From the NCBI GenBank assembly GCA_002150815.3, contig NDFF03000016.1, forward strand, positions 62,001 through 126,000: a DNA stretch of 64,000 bases, read 5' to 3'. The DNA comes from Grammothele lineata. Lineage: Eukaryota; Basidiomycota; Agaricomycetes; Polyporales; Polyporaceae. Under the pieces are notes generated by a model. The model ran no database searches. It was not told the origin of the DNA and was given only the letters and a program-made list of their open reading frames with translations. Positions 35,601 through 46,211 of this stretch are shown here, one piece after another. A program made the translations under genes and the position numbers. Every line of letters starts with the position of its first letter. Within the stretch, counting starts at the first letter, position 1.

Positions 35601-36217
35601 CGCCGGTGAGAACGTGAGATAGAGTGTGCACGGACAATGGGGACGTGAGGGCGTGCGAGGGTCACGGGAAGCCCAGACCGGTGGCCGGTGTACGTGGGCG
35701 TTTCTTCGAAGCGCGAAGGCCCGGCCAGAGTCTTAGTCGACGCGGGATGAGTGGGTTCAAGATGTGGCCCGACGGTGTGGCGGGCACCTGCAGCTCTTCG
35801 CATGGGACGAGGAGGGATGCGCGGTCCGCAGTCATACGGGGCGAGGGGCGGAAGCGGATCGGGGGGAGGTTGTGGTGAGCATCGATGCCGGTGCCGACGG
35901 GGAGAGTGCTGCAGCAGGGTCTCTGCAATCCAGGGGTATTGTACCGGCCAGCAACAGGTGGGAGAACAGACGCCACATGCCTGCGGGGAAGGATGGCGGG
36001 GGTGGCAGGCACAGCCGAGGCCCTCGCGAACGCCCGGAAATGAAGTCCTGGAGAGCGCGTTGCCGAGATGTCAGCAGCTTGCGCGGAGGGCGATGGGCGA
36101 GCCTTCTTTCCAATCGAGGCGTGCTGAAGCCAGCGCCGGTGGTCAGCGTCAATAAGCGAGGAGGCTTTCTGGACAGCGGCCACAGGCATCAGCTGTGACA
36201 GTAAGCGAGAGGCTCGC
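32674..36217. other. Gene-poor 3.5 kb stretch
   Basis: The longest stretch without a supportable gene. Open frames above 100 codons occur only in the GC-rich end (35.4-36.2 kb), where they overlap on both strands and have no recognisable content. I found no reverse transcriptase, transposase or tRNA. The first few hundred bases should be the 3' untranslated region of the large protein gene. The remainder could hide a noncoding RNA or degraded repeat that eye inspection cannot reveal. Confidence 0.5.
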
Positions 36218-36223
36218 TATAAG
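36218..36223 (+). promoter_or_regulatory. Possible TATA box of the small unknown gene
   Basis: TATAAG lies about 240 bases upstream of the ATG at 36462. A leader intron (donor after 36340, acceptor near 36410) would account for the distance. Confidence 0.35.
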
Positions 36224-36461
36224 AAGCGGATGGACCCCTTACCTCTCTTCTAGGAACCGCCATTGCTTTGACCCAAGAGGCCCGTCTGGACGCTGCCTCC
36301 CCGTACACGAAGTGCTTCTTCTGCTCTACGCAACCATCAGGTGAGCGAACCCCCTATTGCGGATGCAGAACGGCGGACATACCGGGACTAACTTGTGTAC
36401 TTCTGGAGCAGTCCAGACCCCTGACCACTCCCACCATACCTCGAGCCGGCACCAACCCAGA

Positions 36462-36920
36462 ATGGCTCAGGTGTCCTATCCGTACAAGATTTATTTCGCC
36501 CAGTTCGACGCTGGGCTGCCGGGGCGCCGCCGCGCTAGGAACTTCCACATCATCGTTGATATCACCGCCCCTAGGGATAGAGGGGGTCCCATTGGGATCA
36601 TGTTCTCTATTCAAGGATCCTTGGCGCAGGGGTATCGCTTGATCAAGCAGGAAAACCTCCGCTACTGCAAGGTGGACCAGTTCCGTGGTCGCGTCTTCTT
36701 GGGTTATCTCGATCCGCGGAGGTTCGAAGAGTTCCTCTGGCAGCTAGGGAGGGTGGAAATCCGTAATCACGACCCAACGTGGTTTCACGAGCACGAATGG
36801 GCCCTTGCAGCCTACAGGAGGCTAGTCGCTCAAGGGTTTCTGTCGTCACACTACAGCCCTGAGGCCCTCGGTAGTATGTTGAGGGATGCGGAGGAGATGT
36901 GGGAGCGGGGCGACATTTGA
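36462..36920 (+). CDS. Small soluble protein of unknown function
   Basis: The frame from the ATG at 36462 encodes 152 residues. The frame is also open upstream, but a leader intron between about 36341 and 36410 and the initiator context favour this start. The sequence looks like a compact alpha/beta protein: alternating hydrophobic strands (YKIYFAQFDAG, NFHIIVDITAP, GIMFSIQGS, RVFLGYLDP) and a C-terminal half rich in helices with Trp and His (WFHEHEWALAAYRRLV). The layout resembles small uncharacterised proteins that are numerous in Agaricomycetes (strand, then a glycine turn, then an ending helix pair with a conserved Cys-Arg-Trp), but the Cys is absent here. I do not assign a function. Confidence 0.65.
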   Translation: MAQVSYPYKIYFAQFDAGLPGRRRARNFHIIVDITAPRDRGGPIGIMFSIQGSLAQGYRLIKQENLRYCKVDQFRGRVFLGYLDPRRFEEFLWQLGRVEIRNHDPTWFHEHEWALAAYRRLVAQGFLSSHYSPEALGSMLRDAEEMWERGDI

Positions 36921-37396
36921 AAGTGGTTGGGTCAAGGGTAGTTGGACAAAAGACACGCTTTCGTGGCATTATACGTATGTTTATTGGGTTCTTGCACTCG
37001 GTTTTATGCTTGTATGCTTTGTATCTTGCTGTCGATATCGCTGTCAGCTATTAATGCCGCCTATGTCATGTGTCTCTTATGTTTGCATATCGTGTTTCCA
37101 GACTTAGCATGGTGACTCCTACCAGCAATACCAGAACGCATCAGTATGAAGCGTATCGAAATATCTTTAACCCTACTTGTGCTCTTCGAGCCTAGGAGGG
37201 GGAGGCGATAACCGGTAATCAAACAATGTTCTTGTAGCACCTTGTGGACGAGCGACGTGATTCTAATGATACGCGGCGCGCGGGCTTTTGTTCGGGGAGT
37301 GAAACGTAACAGTACAGCAGAGTCAATAAGTTAATCGCACCAAAAGCAATGCAGCCATCCTCGCCCAACACGGCATCCAAAGATCTGCTTCCACTC
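36921..37396. other. 3' flanks of two convergent genes
   Basis: AT-rich stretch between the stop codon of the small unknown gene and the stop codon of BUD20. No open frame of note. Confidence 0.5.
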
Positions 37397-37974
37397 TCAT
37401 GCCGCCACCTCCTGTTCCATCGGCATGCTCGTATCCAGTGTGGATGTTGGCCTTTTTCCTTCCCGGCCAAGACCTGCGGCCCGTTCGGACTCCTCGATAG
37501 TATAAGCGGGCTCCTTGAGGGCCTTGCAGCGGCGTTTGTGCACCTTGCTCCGCCAATGTGACCGCAGGGCGTGGTCCGTCTCGAAGTACCTGAAGCGAGA
37601 TGAGGTCATTAATATCCGGGGCGAGGCCCTCGGACTCATGACGACTCACTTCGCGCACTCTACGCAGTAATGCTGTGCCAGTCCAGGCTTTTCGTAGTCG
37701 AGGGGTTGCGCCTCAAGGGCAGCGCGATTCTGCCGCGAGGCGCGTTAAGACGCCGCGCATATATACAACGGGGGATGATCATGAAGCGCAACGCACTTTT
37801 GGATCAAGGTCAATCAGCTGTATCTGGTCAAGATCCCGCGTCCGCGCCTGCACGGAAAAGTCTGTGAGCCTGATGTCTTTGGACGACTGTCGGCGATAGT
37901 TGTACCCTTGTCCTAGCTGCCCGGTGTACGTCGCGCTGGGCGTGATGTGTGCGTGAGCGGCGAAGACGACCCAT
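37397..37974 (-). CDS. BUD20: C2H2 zinc-finger ribosome export factor Bud20
   Basis: Bud20 (ZNF593 in animals) is a shuttling factor that joins late pre-60S particles and helps their export from the nucleus. Four exons, 37974-37906, 37847-37797, 37729-37650 and 37589-37397, give 130 residues. The basic N-terminus MGRLRRSRTHH, the block RTRDLDQIQ, the sequence EKPGLAQHYCVECAKYF and the tail KVHKRRCKALKEPAYTIEE are all family hallmarks. The zinc finger has Cys62, Cys65, His78 and His84. The start codon faces that of the mitochondrial ribosomal gene DAP3 across 307 bases. The acceptor of exon 2 was chosen because it keeps the RTR-DLDQIQ block in frame. Confidence 0.92.
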
Positions 37975-38281
37975 GGTGAGCAGCAGTAGTGGTGGTAAGA
38001 AATAGAGTATCTGCTCGTCGCGCGAGGTCGCGCAGGAAAGGGTCTCCACGCCTCCGCCATGAAAATCGCTCTTCACATATTCTGCATTCCCTCTTCACAT
38101 TACATAACCATGATACTACGAGCGTCTACGCGGTGGACGCGTCCGGAATTTCGTCCAGCGAAGCAAGCGCCCGTCCTCCTCACTCCTCCGACTTTGCGGG
38201 TCGCCGACCCCTTCCTTCTCTCTGGCCTCGGCTAATCTCGCTGGTTCACGCCGGAGCACTTGGCGACCTCAGTGCAGCATC
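37975..38281. promoter_or_regulatory. Shared divergent promoter of BUD20 and DAP3/RSM23
   Basis: The two start codons are 307 bases apart with no other gene between them. Pyrimidine-rich blocks precede the DAP3 start. No TATA box is obvious. Confidence 0.5.
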
Positions 38282-40333
38282 ATGTCTCTCAAGCTTGTTC
38301 TTCGCGCCGGTCGCCCTCCAACAGTCACCTCTGTGGCAGCCTCCGGCTCACTTGCGGTGCATGCCAGGACGTATGCTGCACCGGCGAAGAACGTGAAGAA
38401 GACGTCATGTATGTGTTGCAGCAACATTCTTGTTACATATGGTGCAACGAGTAGTAATGGTCGCTCGATTTGCAGCAAAGTTCAGGCCAAATGCGAAGAA
38501 GGAGCAGGAGCGGAGAGCACCGCGGGATGCTGGGGTGCGTAGTTCACCTCTCTAACAGCTGCAAGCGGGGCGAATGGTCGCGGAGAGAGGGTTGCGCTGC
38601 ATGAACATGTCCGCGAAGGTCCCCGGGCAACTCACTCACGCGCGGGGCTGTACTCTGCCTGTGGGCAGTCCGCCACGGAACTATGAAGGGTCTGTCTAGG
38701 TCTAGACATGACGTTCCCAGATTCTACAAGAAGATTCCGCAGCTTCTTGCTTTTCACATCCATGCAGCAAGGACACTAACTATTCTGTATCAGCTCTTCC
38801 GACCAATGCCGGCGTCCGGGTTGAGCCAGCCAATCTTCGAGAGCGACCGTCGAATGCCTCTAGACCTGCCTACGTTCAAAGCAGTACGGCTTCAATGTTG
38901 TTCGCGAATATGGCCCTTACTTACCGATATGATCATAGGATATCATTACACCCGAGGTTTTGAATACCGCAATGGCTTTTCCAACAGAAGAGTCGAAGGC
39001 TTTGAAAGCCTATGGTTTACCGACGAACGTGCTGGTGGATGTGTGTACGCCTACTCTTTCTGACCGGACCAGCTTCTCACTAGGAAATACACAGTACATC
39101 CTCCTGTCAAAACCGTGCGCCGTGGTACGGGAGGCTACTGTGAAGGCTTTGGATGTCCTTGACGAAGCTGCTGGCTCGTCAAGTGCGGATTCCAGATGGG
39201 TGTTCAGTAAGTGTCGCCTCAGTTTAGCGAACACGGCAACGTGTCTGACATGCCCTACCAAGCTGGCAAGTCGGGTTGTGGGAAGAGCTACCTTCTTCTG
39301 CAAACGGTACAATACGCCATCCAGAAGAAGTGGATCAGCTTGTACATTCCTCGAGGTGGGTGTCCTCCAACCTGCTGCTGTGACTCTCGTAAGGTGACCC
39401 TTTCCCGACTCCAGCGATCAGTCTTGTCAATTCGAGTACGCCTTACGTCTACGATGAGCGCACGCAGACGTACGGCCAACCCTACTTTGCGCGGTCACTG
39501 CTGAGGCGCTTCGTGCAAGTGAACGAGAGCCTCATCCAGGGGCTCAAGACCTCACAAGACTACCCCTTTGAGGAACGTGCGATTCCTCGCGGCGCACCCC
39601 TCATGGACCTCATCAACGTCGGGTTGGAAATCGATGGGACACCGCCAGCGGTTCTGGATTCGCTCCTTACGGAGCTCCAGAAGCAGACTCAGTGCGTGCC
39701 CTATACTACGCCTGCGATGCTGACGTACTTAAACGCAGCACCAGGTACCCCGTGTTGCTCGCGATCGACGACTTCCAAGCCCTGTATGGCCTGTCGGCCT
39801 ATCGCGACACATTCTTTAAGATGGTCAAGGCGTACCACCTCACACTGCCCCGAGCCCTTCTGGAGTTCGCGAGCGGGAAGCGAACCTTCGTACGTCCAAT
39901 CTTGGCTCCCGATAGAGAATGCACTGACACCTGCCTGCAGACGCGTGGCGCAGTCGTCGGGGCGCTCTCTACCCAAAACACCACGTTCAGGGCACCGCTA
40001 GAGCTCCAGGAATCCCTGGGCCTGCAGCCTGACGTACCCTCGAACGCCTACGCGCGCCGTGAGCCCGAGATCGTGGAGTACGCTAAGGGGCTGCGGAATT
40101 TCCCTGTGCCCGAGCAGCTCACTGTGGACGAGGCTGCGTCGATCTTCGATGTTTGGCAGACCGCGAAGGCGCTTCACATTCGTGAGCATTATTTTTGTCT
40201 CGCCTTTGAGCGCCTGTACTGATGATCATCGACAGCCCAGGCAGACGAGACTTTCATGTCCAAGTACACCGAGGCCGGCGGGAACGCGAGGGAGTTTGTG
40301 CAGAAAGCACTGCTGGGGACCGTAGCCATGTAG
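38282..40333 (+). CDS. RSM23: Mitochondrial small-subunit ribosomal protein DAP3/Rsm23
   Basis: DAP3 (Rsm23, mS29) is a GTP-binding protein in the head of the mitochondrial 37S subunit. Nine exons (38282-38408, 38476-38534, 38794-38883, 38939-39206, 39263-39355, 39415-39691, 39745-39889, 39941-40181, 40236-40333) sum to 465 residues. The N-terminus is a typical mitochondrial presequence, rich in Arg, Ser and Ala without acids. The P-loop TGKSGCGKS starts near residue 182, followed by a Walker B-like LLAIDDFQALYG. LPTFKADIITPE and the block PRGAPLMDLINVG fit the family. Intron 2 is unusually long (259 bases) and might hide a small exon, so the stretch around residues 60-65 is the least certain. 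Confidence 0.88.
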
Positions 40334-40481
40334 TCGGCCCGTTCCGGGGAGCTGCTAGATACTATACGCGCACATACTTCAATCCTAGTCTAATACCTGC
40401 TGCACTCAGTTCAATGGGCTTTACGTGCACGCTCAGCCGCCTCAGTGACTCTGAGGCTCAGGGAGTACGGTCACATGACAT

Positions 40482-40571
40482 ACGCGTCGCCGTGAACGCG
40501 CGCTTATCGCGTTTGGTTCGAACGCGACTCGAACGCGCTTGTGCTCGTTTGCTTGATCTCGCTAAACGCGT
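40482..40571. promoter_or_regulatory. Cluster of ACGCG (MCB-like) boxes in the kinesin-14 promoter
   Basis: Six ACGCG cores occur in 90 bases: at 40482, 40496, 40508 (reverse), 40522, 40533 and 40566. The first and last are full ACGCGT boxes. In ascomycete yeasts this motif binds MBF and drives late-G1 expression. The cluster ends 30 bases before the kinesin ATG. A TGACTC core lies just upstream at 40446. Confidence 0.55.
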
Positions 40572-40600
40572 TACGTCCCCCGCGCCGCCGCCGTCTCACC

Positions 40601-43373
40601 ATGTCCCGTCTCCCACGGTTGCGCTCTTCTTCTCCCGACCGACCGACGGGCACCTCAGCACCGACACTCGTGACGCACGCCGGGCCCTCAACACTAGCCG
40701 CCAAATCGACACACATGGCGCCCTCGACAACCTCTCTCAAGCGCAAGGCGCAGGAGAACATCGGCGCGGACCTCCAGCCACGCAAGCTCGCCGCAATTGC
40801 GGAGGACGGCGCGAACCAGCCCCTACGGCCGTCCAAGGTGGCCCCCAACGTGAATGTAACGGCGGGCAGGGGGCCAGGAGCATTGGGCAGAGGCCCCCCG
40901 CCGCTCACGAAACCGAAGGCGCCGCTCGCAGCATCGACGACGGCAGCTGCCACTGCAAGGAGAACAACAAGGGCGACGAGTGCGCCTCCGAAGATGGCAC
41001 CCGTGCGGCCGCCCGTGAGGACAGCGTCGAGAACGGCTAGTGGGTACGTAGTCTGTTTGTTGGTGGTCTAGTGTTTTCTCCGGAGGTGGTCGGAAAAGTG
41101 AGGGCTAGATGCGACCCTAGGAAGAGGGACAGGTGCGAGGAGTAGTTATGTTAGTCGTGAATGCCGCATCACCACCGCCACAAGACATCCCTCCCCGGGG
41201 ATATGCTGTGGTTCTTTCTTCCCGCGCGTTGGATCATTTTTACTGCGCCGTTCATATTTAAAAACGCATATATCGAGTCTTGCGACATGCTGACACGCTT
41301 TTGCAGTGCCCGTGCAGGAGGTGCTGCCTCACAAGATGATCGCTTCAAGATAATTCAAGACCAAATCGCCGGAATTGAGGCAGCACGAGCTGCCGATGCG
41401 GCCCGCTTCGACAACGATCTCGCACAAGAACGAGCCAAACGCTCCGACCTCCAAGCATCCCATGAAGCCCTCTCTCGCGAACTCACCACTGCCAAGACCC
41501 AAGAACTCGCTCAGCGCAAGGAACTCTTCATCGCCTCGGATGAGCTCAACACCCTCCGCCAGCGGCACGAGCGCGAGATCTCCGAGCTCCAGGCCGACCT
41601 GCGCAAGAAGGACCGGGAGCTGCGCGATCTCCACGAGGACCTGCGCATGTATCAGGGCGACCTCGAGCGCGAGCGCGAGACAGTCAAGGGCCTCAAGGCG
41701 ACGATCTCCGAGCAGGCAACCGCGCAGCTCAGGCTCACTGCACAGATCGGTGCGATGCAGGCCGAGAAGGCCGCTGTCCAGGCTGAGTTCGACCGTACGG
41801 TCGGCACCAAGGCTGATCTCGTCCTCGAGCTTGAGCGAGCGCGGGCTCGTGTCGCAGAGCTCGAGCGCGAGGCAAGGGAAGGCGAGACCGTCCGCCGCAA
41901 GCTGCACAATATGGTGCAGGAGCTGAAGGGGAACATCCGGGTGTTCTGCCGCGTCAGGCCCATCCTCCGCTCAGATATCCTCCCCGCAACGCTTATGACT
42001 TCTGCATCCTCTGTCGGAGAGATTACGGCTGGTACGGGCAGCCCAGACCCAGAGAAGGAAGCACAGCTTCGGGATGAGGCGATGGCGAAGCTCGCGTACC
42101 CAGACAAGCTTGACCACAAGGAGATTGTCGTAAGGGCTTCAAGTGAGAGCGCCACTGGCCAGGAGCGCAAAGACGAATGGCAGTTCGTGTTTGATAGGGT
42201 ATGTGCTCTTTACGTTTCGAAGTTATGTCTGGTATTCATAGAACGCAGGTCTTCGAGCCCCATTCGACCCAGTCGGAGGTGTTCGAGGAAATTTCCCAGC
42301 TCGCGCAGAGCTGCACGGATGGATACAACGTGTGCGTCTTCGCGTATGGTCAGACCGGCTCGGGCAAGTCGTTCACGATGGAGGGTGGCACTGTGAGTCC
42401 TAAACATGCAGTATGCTATATGCGGAAGCACTCACCTGTGCGCAGACTGAGTCTACTGCGGGAATGATCCCTCGTGCTGTCGAGCAAGTATTCCGTGTAG
42501 CAGAAGAGCTCAGGAGCAAAGGCTGGCAGTACAAGATGGAGGGCCAGTTCCTCGAGATCGTGCGTTCTGTCTTATTGAAGCCGTTGTTCCTTCATATGCT
42601 AACCCCCTCTCAGTACAACGAAACCATTAACGACCTCCTCGGTAAGGGCGAGTTCGACAAGAAGAAGCACGAAATCAAGCACGACTCCAAGACCGGCCGG
42701 ACGACCGTCACGGACGTCAACGTCGTCCCGCTCGCCTCGCCTTCACAGGTCCGTACATTGCTCTCGCTCGCCCAAGGCCGGCGCACGGTCGCGGCAACAC
42801 TCATGAACGAGCGCTCCTCGCGCTCACATTCGGTCTTCACGCTCCGAATCCGCGGGGAGAACACGCTGACGGGCGAGTCGTGCGAAGGCAGTTTGAACCT
42901 CGTCGACCTCGCCGGCTCGGAACGCCTCGAGAAGAGCGGCGCGGGTGCGGATAAGGACCGTCTTCGTGAGACGCAAAGCATCAATAAGAGCTTGAGCGCG
43001 CTCGGAGACGTCATCGCTGCGCTGGGCGAGAAGGGTGAGGGCAAGGGCGACAAGCACATCCCGTACAGGAACTCTAAGGTACGTGAAAGGACGCCTCAAA
43101 AGCCACCGAGGAAGACTAATGATTGGCCTCATAGCTTACGTATCTACTCCAAAATTCCCTCAGTGGGAACTCGAAGACTCTCATGGTTCTCAACCTCTCC
43201 CCGTTGGCCACCCACCTCAACGAATCTCTCTGCTCACTGCGCTTTGCGACCAAGGCAAGTCTTTATATCTATTCCTGCGGCTTTGGTTTCAGTCTTAACG
43301 CCGGTTTTGTTAGGTCAATAACACTTCCATTGGCACAGCCAAGAAGCAATCAGCCAAGACACACGCATCGTAA
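40601..43373 (+). CDS. Kinesin-14 minus-end-directed motor (Kar3/Ncd type)
   Basis: A C-terminal motor kinesin that organises spindle poles and moves nuclei. Seven exons (40601-41043, 41307-42198, 42249-42392, 42446-42559, 42614-43078, 43135-43254, 43314-43373) give 745 residues. A basic, Pro-rich tail of about 150 residues is followed by a coiled coil (about 165-350), the class-defining neck and motor entry [10 protein letters not shown] near 356, the P-loop GQTGSGKS near 480, switch I NERSSRSH, switch II DLAGSE and HIPYRNSK. The motor sits at the C-terminus, as only in kinesin-14. The final intron (43255-43313) has a GC donor (AAG/GCAAGT) and a normal AG acceptor; splicing there yields the short family-like tail ending HAS. 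Intron 1 is 263 bases. Confidence 0.94.
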
Positions 43374-43585
43374 CCTTATTCTTCTCGGCCTCTCCTGCTG
43401 CGCGACCTTGCTTTCTTTACACCTCGGACTACCTCCTGTCTCCTTGTACGCTACCTTTCATCTCCAGATTACAGTGTATACAAATATCGAGATTATACTA
43501 CACATCCGTCGCGAGCTAGATATATACGAAAGATCCAAGAATCCGCCTCAAAGTCCGGATTTTTCATGGGGAAGGACTGGGAGGT

Positions 43586-45744
43586 TCATATCCGCTTCGA
43601 AGACCCGACACCCTTCCCTCTCTCTTTCTCCCTCATCGCCTCTTTCCTGACCTCGCTCGCCCATTTGAAGAAGTTGCACCTCCACCGGTGGTCAACCTCC
43701 TCCCTAAGCCGTTCGCCGCGGCCCTTATCATATCCCGGCCCGACAGGACGCGCGCAGATGTAGAACGTCTTGCCTTTATTCGGGCCCTGCTTGTTGACCG
43801 TGTAGAGCCGTGCAGGCTCGCCGTGCACGGTGCAGCGCGGGGGCGGGACACGCGCGAAGAGCGAGGACCACGCGCCCTTATCCTTGTCCTTGTCCTTGTC
43901 GCGCGTTTGTGAGGATGAGGGGGCCTCCTCCGCCTCCGCGGCAAGCTCGCACGCAAGGCGGTAGTCGGCGTCGAGTTGCTCCTGACCATCCGTCTCCTGA
44001 GATCCTACCAGGGTTGTCAACTGGCTCGAGCTTGGGGTGAGGACTTCGGGGCTTTCATCCTCGGCGTCGAGCTCGATGACCTCCTGCGGTTGTGCCAGGC
44101 GGTCCTTTTGGGAGGATACTGCCGCCGTGCCTTGGGGCTTGCCGAAGAAGGCGGCGATATTGGCCTGACCCTTGCCCTTGACTTGAGCCTGCGTCTGTTT
44201 ACGCTTCTTCGAGGCGGGCGCAGACAAGGAAGACTGGATGGCCTTGCGTTTGGAGGTGGAAGGCGCCCGAGACGTTTGTGAGGGTTTAAATTTCTTAGGC
44301 GGGTCGGAGGGGCCGAGATCCGTCGCCGTCGTCGCCGCTAGAGGCGAGGTAGCGAACTGTGACTCCGGTGCGGCGTGTTGCGTCGCGGGGGGTGTCGGTG
44401 TAGCCTGAGGTTGTGGAGACTGGGCTGGACCGCTATCATTATCCTTTGACGCCGTCCGCTTCCCGAAGAATGCCGAGAGGACCGTCTGCTTGCCCGAAAA
44501 CTCCTCCCAGTACTTTGCCGCGAGCCGCGGGGGCTCCTTCAAGTCCGGGTTCTGCTTCATGGCGTCACGGAGGGTGAGAACCTCCCCGGAGTCGAGCGTG
44601 ATCTCGTCGCGGAGGTCGATGTAAAGTGGGCAGTGGTCGGAGCCCTTGAGCGACGGCTGTACATCGCCGCCCGATATCCAAGGAAGGAGGCCCTTAGTGA
44701 CGAGGAAGTAGTCTATGCGGCTGCCGTAATTGGACTCGCGGCCTCCAATTTTTAGGTTCCAGCCTGTGGTACTAGATATGAGTCGACTTCGAGGCATGGC
44801 AGTCGAGGAAAGCTTACAGGTATACATTCCCTTGCGGTCGGGATGAAGTTCTCGTAGTATGTCAATCATGGGACCGTTGGGACGTCGCCATTTTTGGAAC
44901 CACGCTCTCGCTGGGTGATCGTAGAAGCCATCGACCGTGCTTTGAAGGTGTCCGTCAGGATGGTCTTCTGGAGCAGCGCATATATTCATGTCACCCAGAA
45001 CGATGACTTCACGCTTCTCATCCTCGATGAGCCTGCGGACGCGCTCCTGTAACAAAAGATGATAGTTCATCTTGAAAGATAATCGCGCGTCCGACGTCTC
45101 GTTGGGACAATAGACGTTGATTAAGACGAACAGTCCGAAGTCGACTACGAGCCCGCGGCCCTCGCTATCAAGCGCATCAAATGACGAGGGTGTTTCTCCA
45201 TCTTCGTCGGCGAAGAGATCCATCTCGTGTGGATAGGGGTACGAAGGCGAAATGCGCTCTGCCGTAGTCAAGGGGGGCTTGGGTTGAAGCCTTCCCGAAA
45301 GACCTTCCTCCGCCTTTAACGGCGTGACCTTGCGTGAGTCGACGTAGACCGCAACACCGCTGTATCCGCCCTTGCTTATAGGGAATGAGAAGAAAGAGTG
45401 GTATGGTCCTGGAAGACCGACGTCACGGGGCAGAGCAGCACGAGAGGACTTCATTTCTGAGAGGTTGGACGTTGGTAGATCATAATACGACGTATGTATG
45501 AGGAAATACCTTGAAAGCATATTATGTCCGCTTTCAGCTCCTCCAGAATGCCTTCGCATGATTTGAACGAGTTCCATCTGAGATGTCTCTTAGGACACGG
45601 TGTCTACGATGTCTCATACCCTGAGGGTCGACTCACGGATGGTATTGAGGTAGAGTTCTAATGCCATTCTACGTGCCCTGTTAGCAGAAATGTTCATATC
45701 TCAAAGGCGTGCTTACTGACTATGTTCCACGACAAGATGCGCAT
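43586..45744 (-). CDS. APN2: AP endonuclease 2 (Apn2)
   Basis: Apn2 cuts DNA at abasic sites and trims 3' blocks in base-excision repair. Five exons, 45744-45721, 45668-45637, 45577-45510, 45456-44818 and 44763-43586, give 646 residues. The exonuclease III fold has ILSWNINGIRT, IICFQEMK, the Asp/Asn of VLGDMNIC, and SRIDYFL with KGSDHCPLYIDL at the active site. Two PCNA-interacting motifs follow: QTVLSAFF near residue 345 and QANIAAFF near 457. A GRF zinc finger (about 565-610, CTVHGEPARLY and YICARP) ends the protein. The first exon is only 24 bases. The gene converges on kinesin-14 and diverges from the NTF2-domain gene. Confidence 0.94.
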
Positions 45745-45851
45745 AAGAGAGACAGGATGACCTCCAAATGTAAGCTAAAAAGCTCTGCTAGTAACGTGCT
45801 TGATCGCAGTGTGCCGCTAACAAGGTAACGAAATAAACACAGGGTGTCCAC

Positions 45852-46007
45852 ACGCGGTACTTGTTATAGACTCTCAGTCGAAGGCATTCAACTGGTCAGA
45901 GACGAGGGGACTAATGAAAGCCGCGATGACAAACTTGGCGGAAGACGCGACCGAGACGTGTCTCCTCGACGCGTCCCCCACGTGACCAAGACTTGGAACT
46001 CGACGCG
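45852..46007. promoter_or_regulatory. ACGCG (MCB-like) boxes between APN2 and the NTF2-domain gene
   Basis: Four ACGCG cores (45852, 45945, 45969, 46003) lie in the 467-base spacer; the one at 45969 is a full ACGCGT. A CACGTG palindrome sits at 45979. Either gene could use them. Confidence 0.45.
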
Positions 46008-46211
46008 GGCACTTGCCGGTTACGGACTCGCGAGTCCCTCAAGTCTCTCAGACACTCTCTGCATGGCTCCTCCTATCCATTCGACCCTGCGCTGAGCTCC
46101 CGTTCAATGCCTCCATGAGTCCACACTCTGCGGTGTCGATCTTACAGCCCCTCAACGGATAATTAGTCGCAACAATTCTTAGTCCTAGTGTCCAACGGCG
46201 TCGGGATCTCA

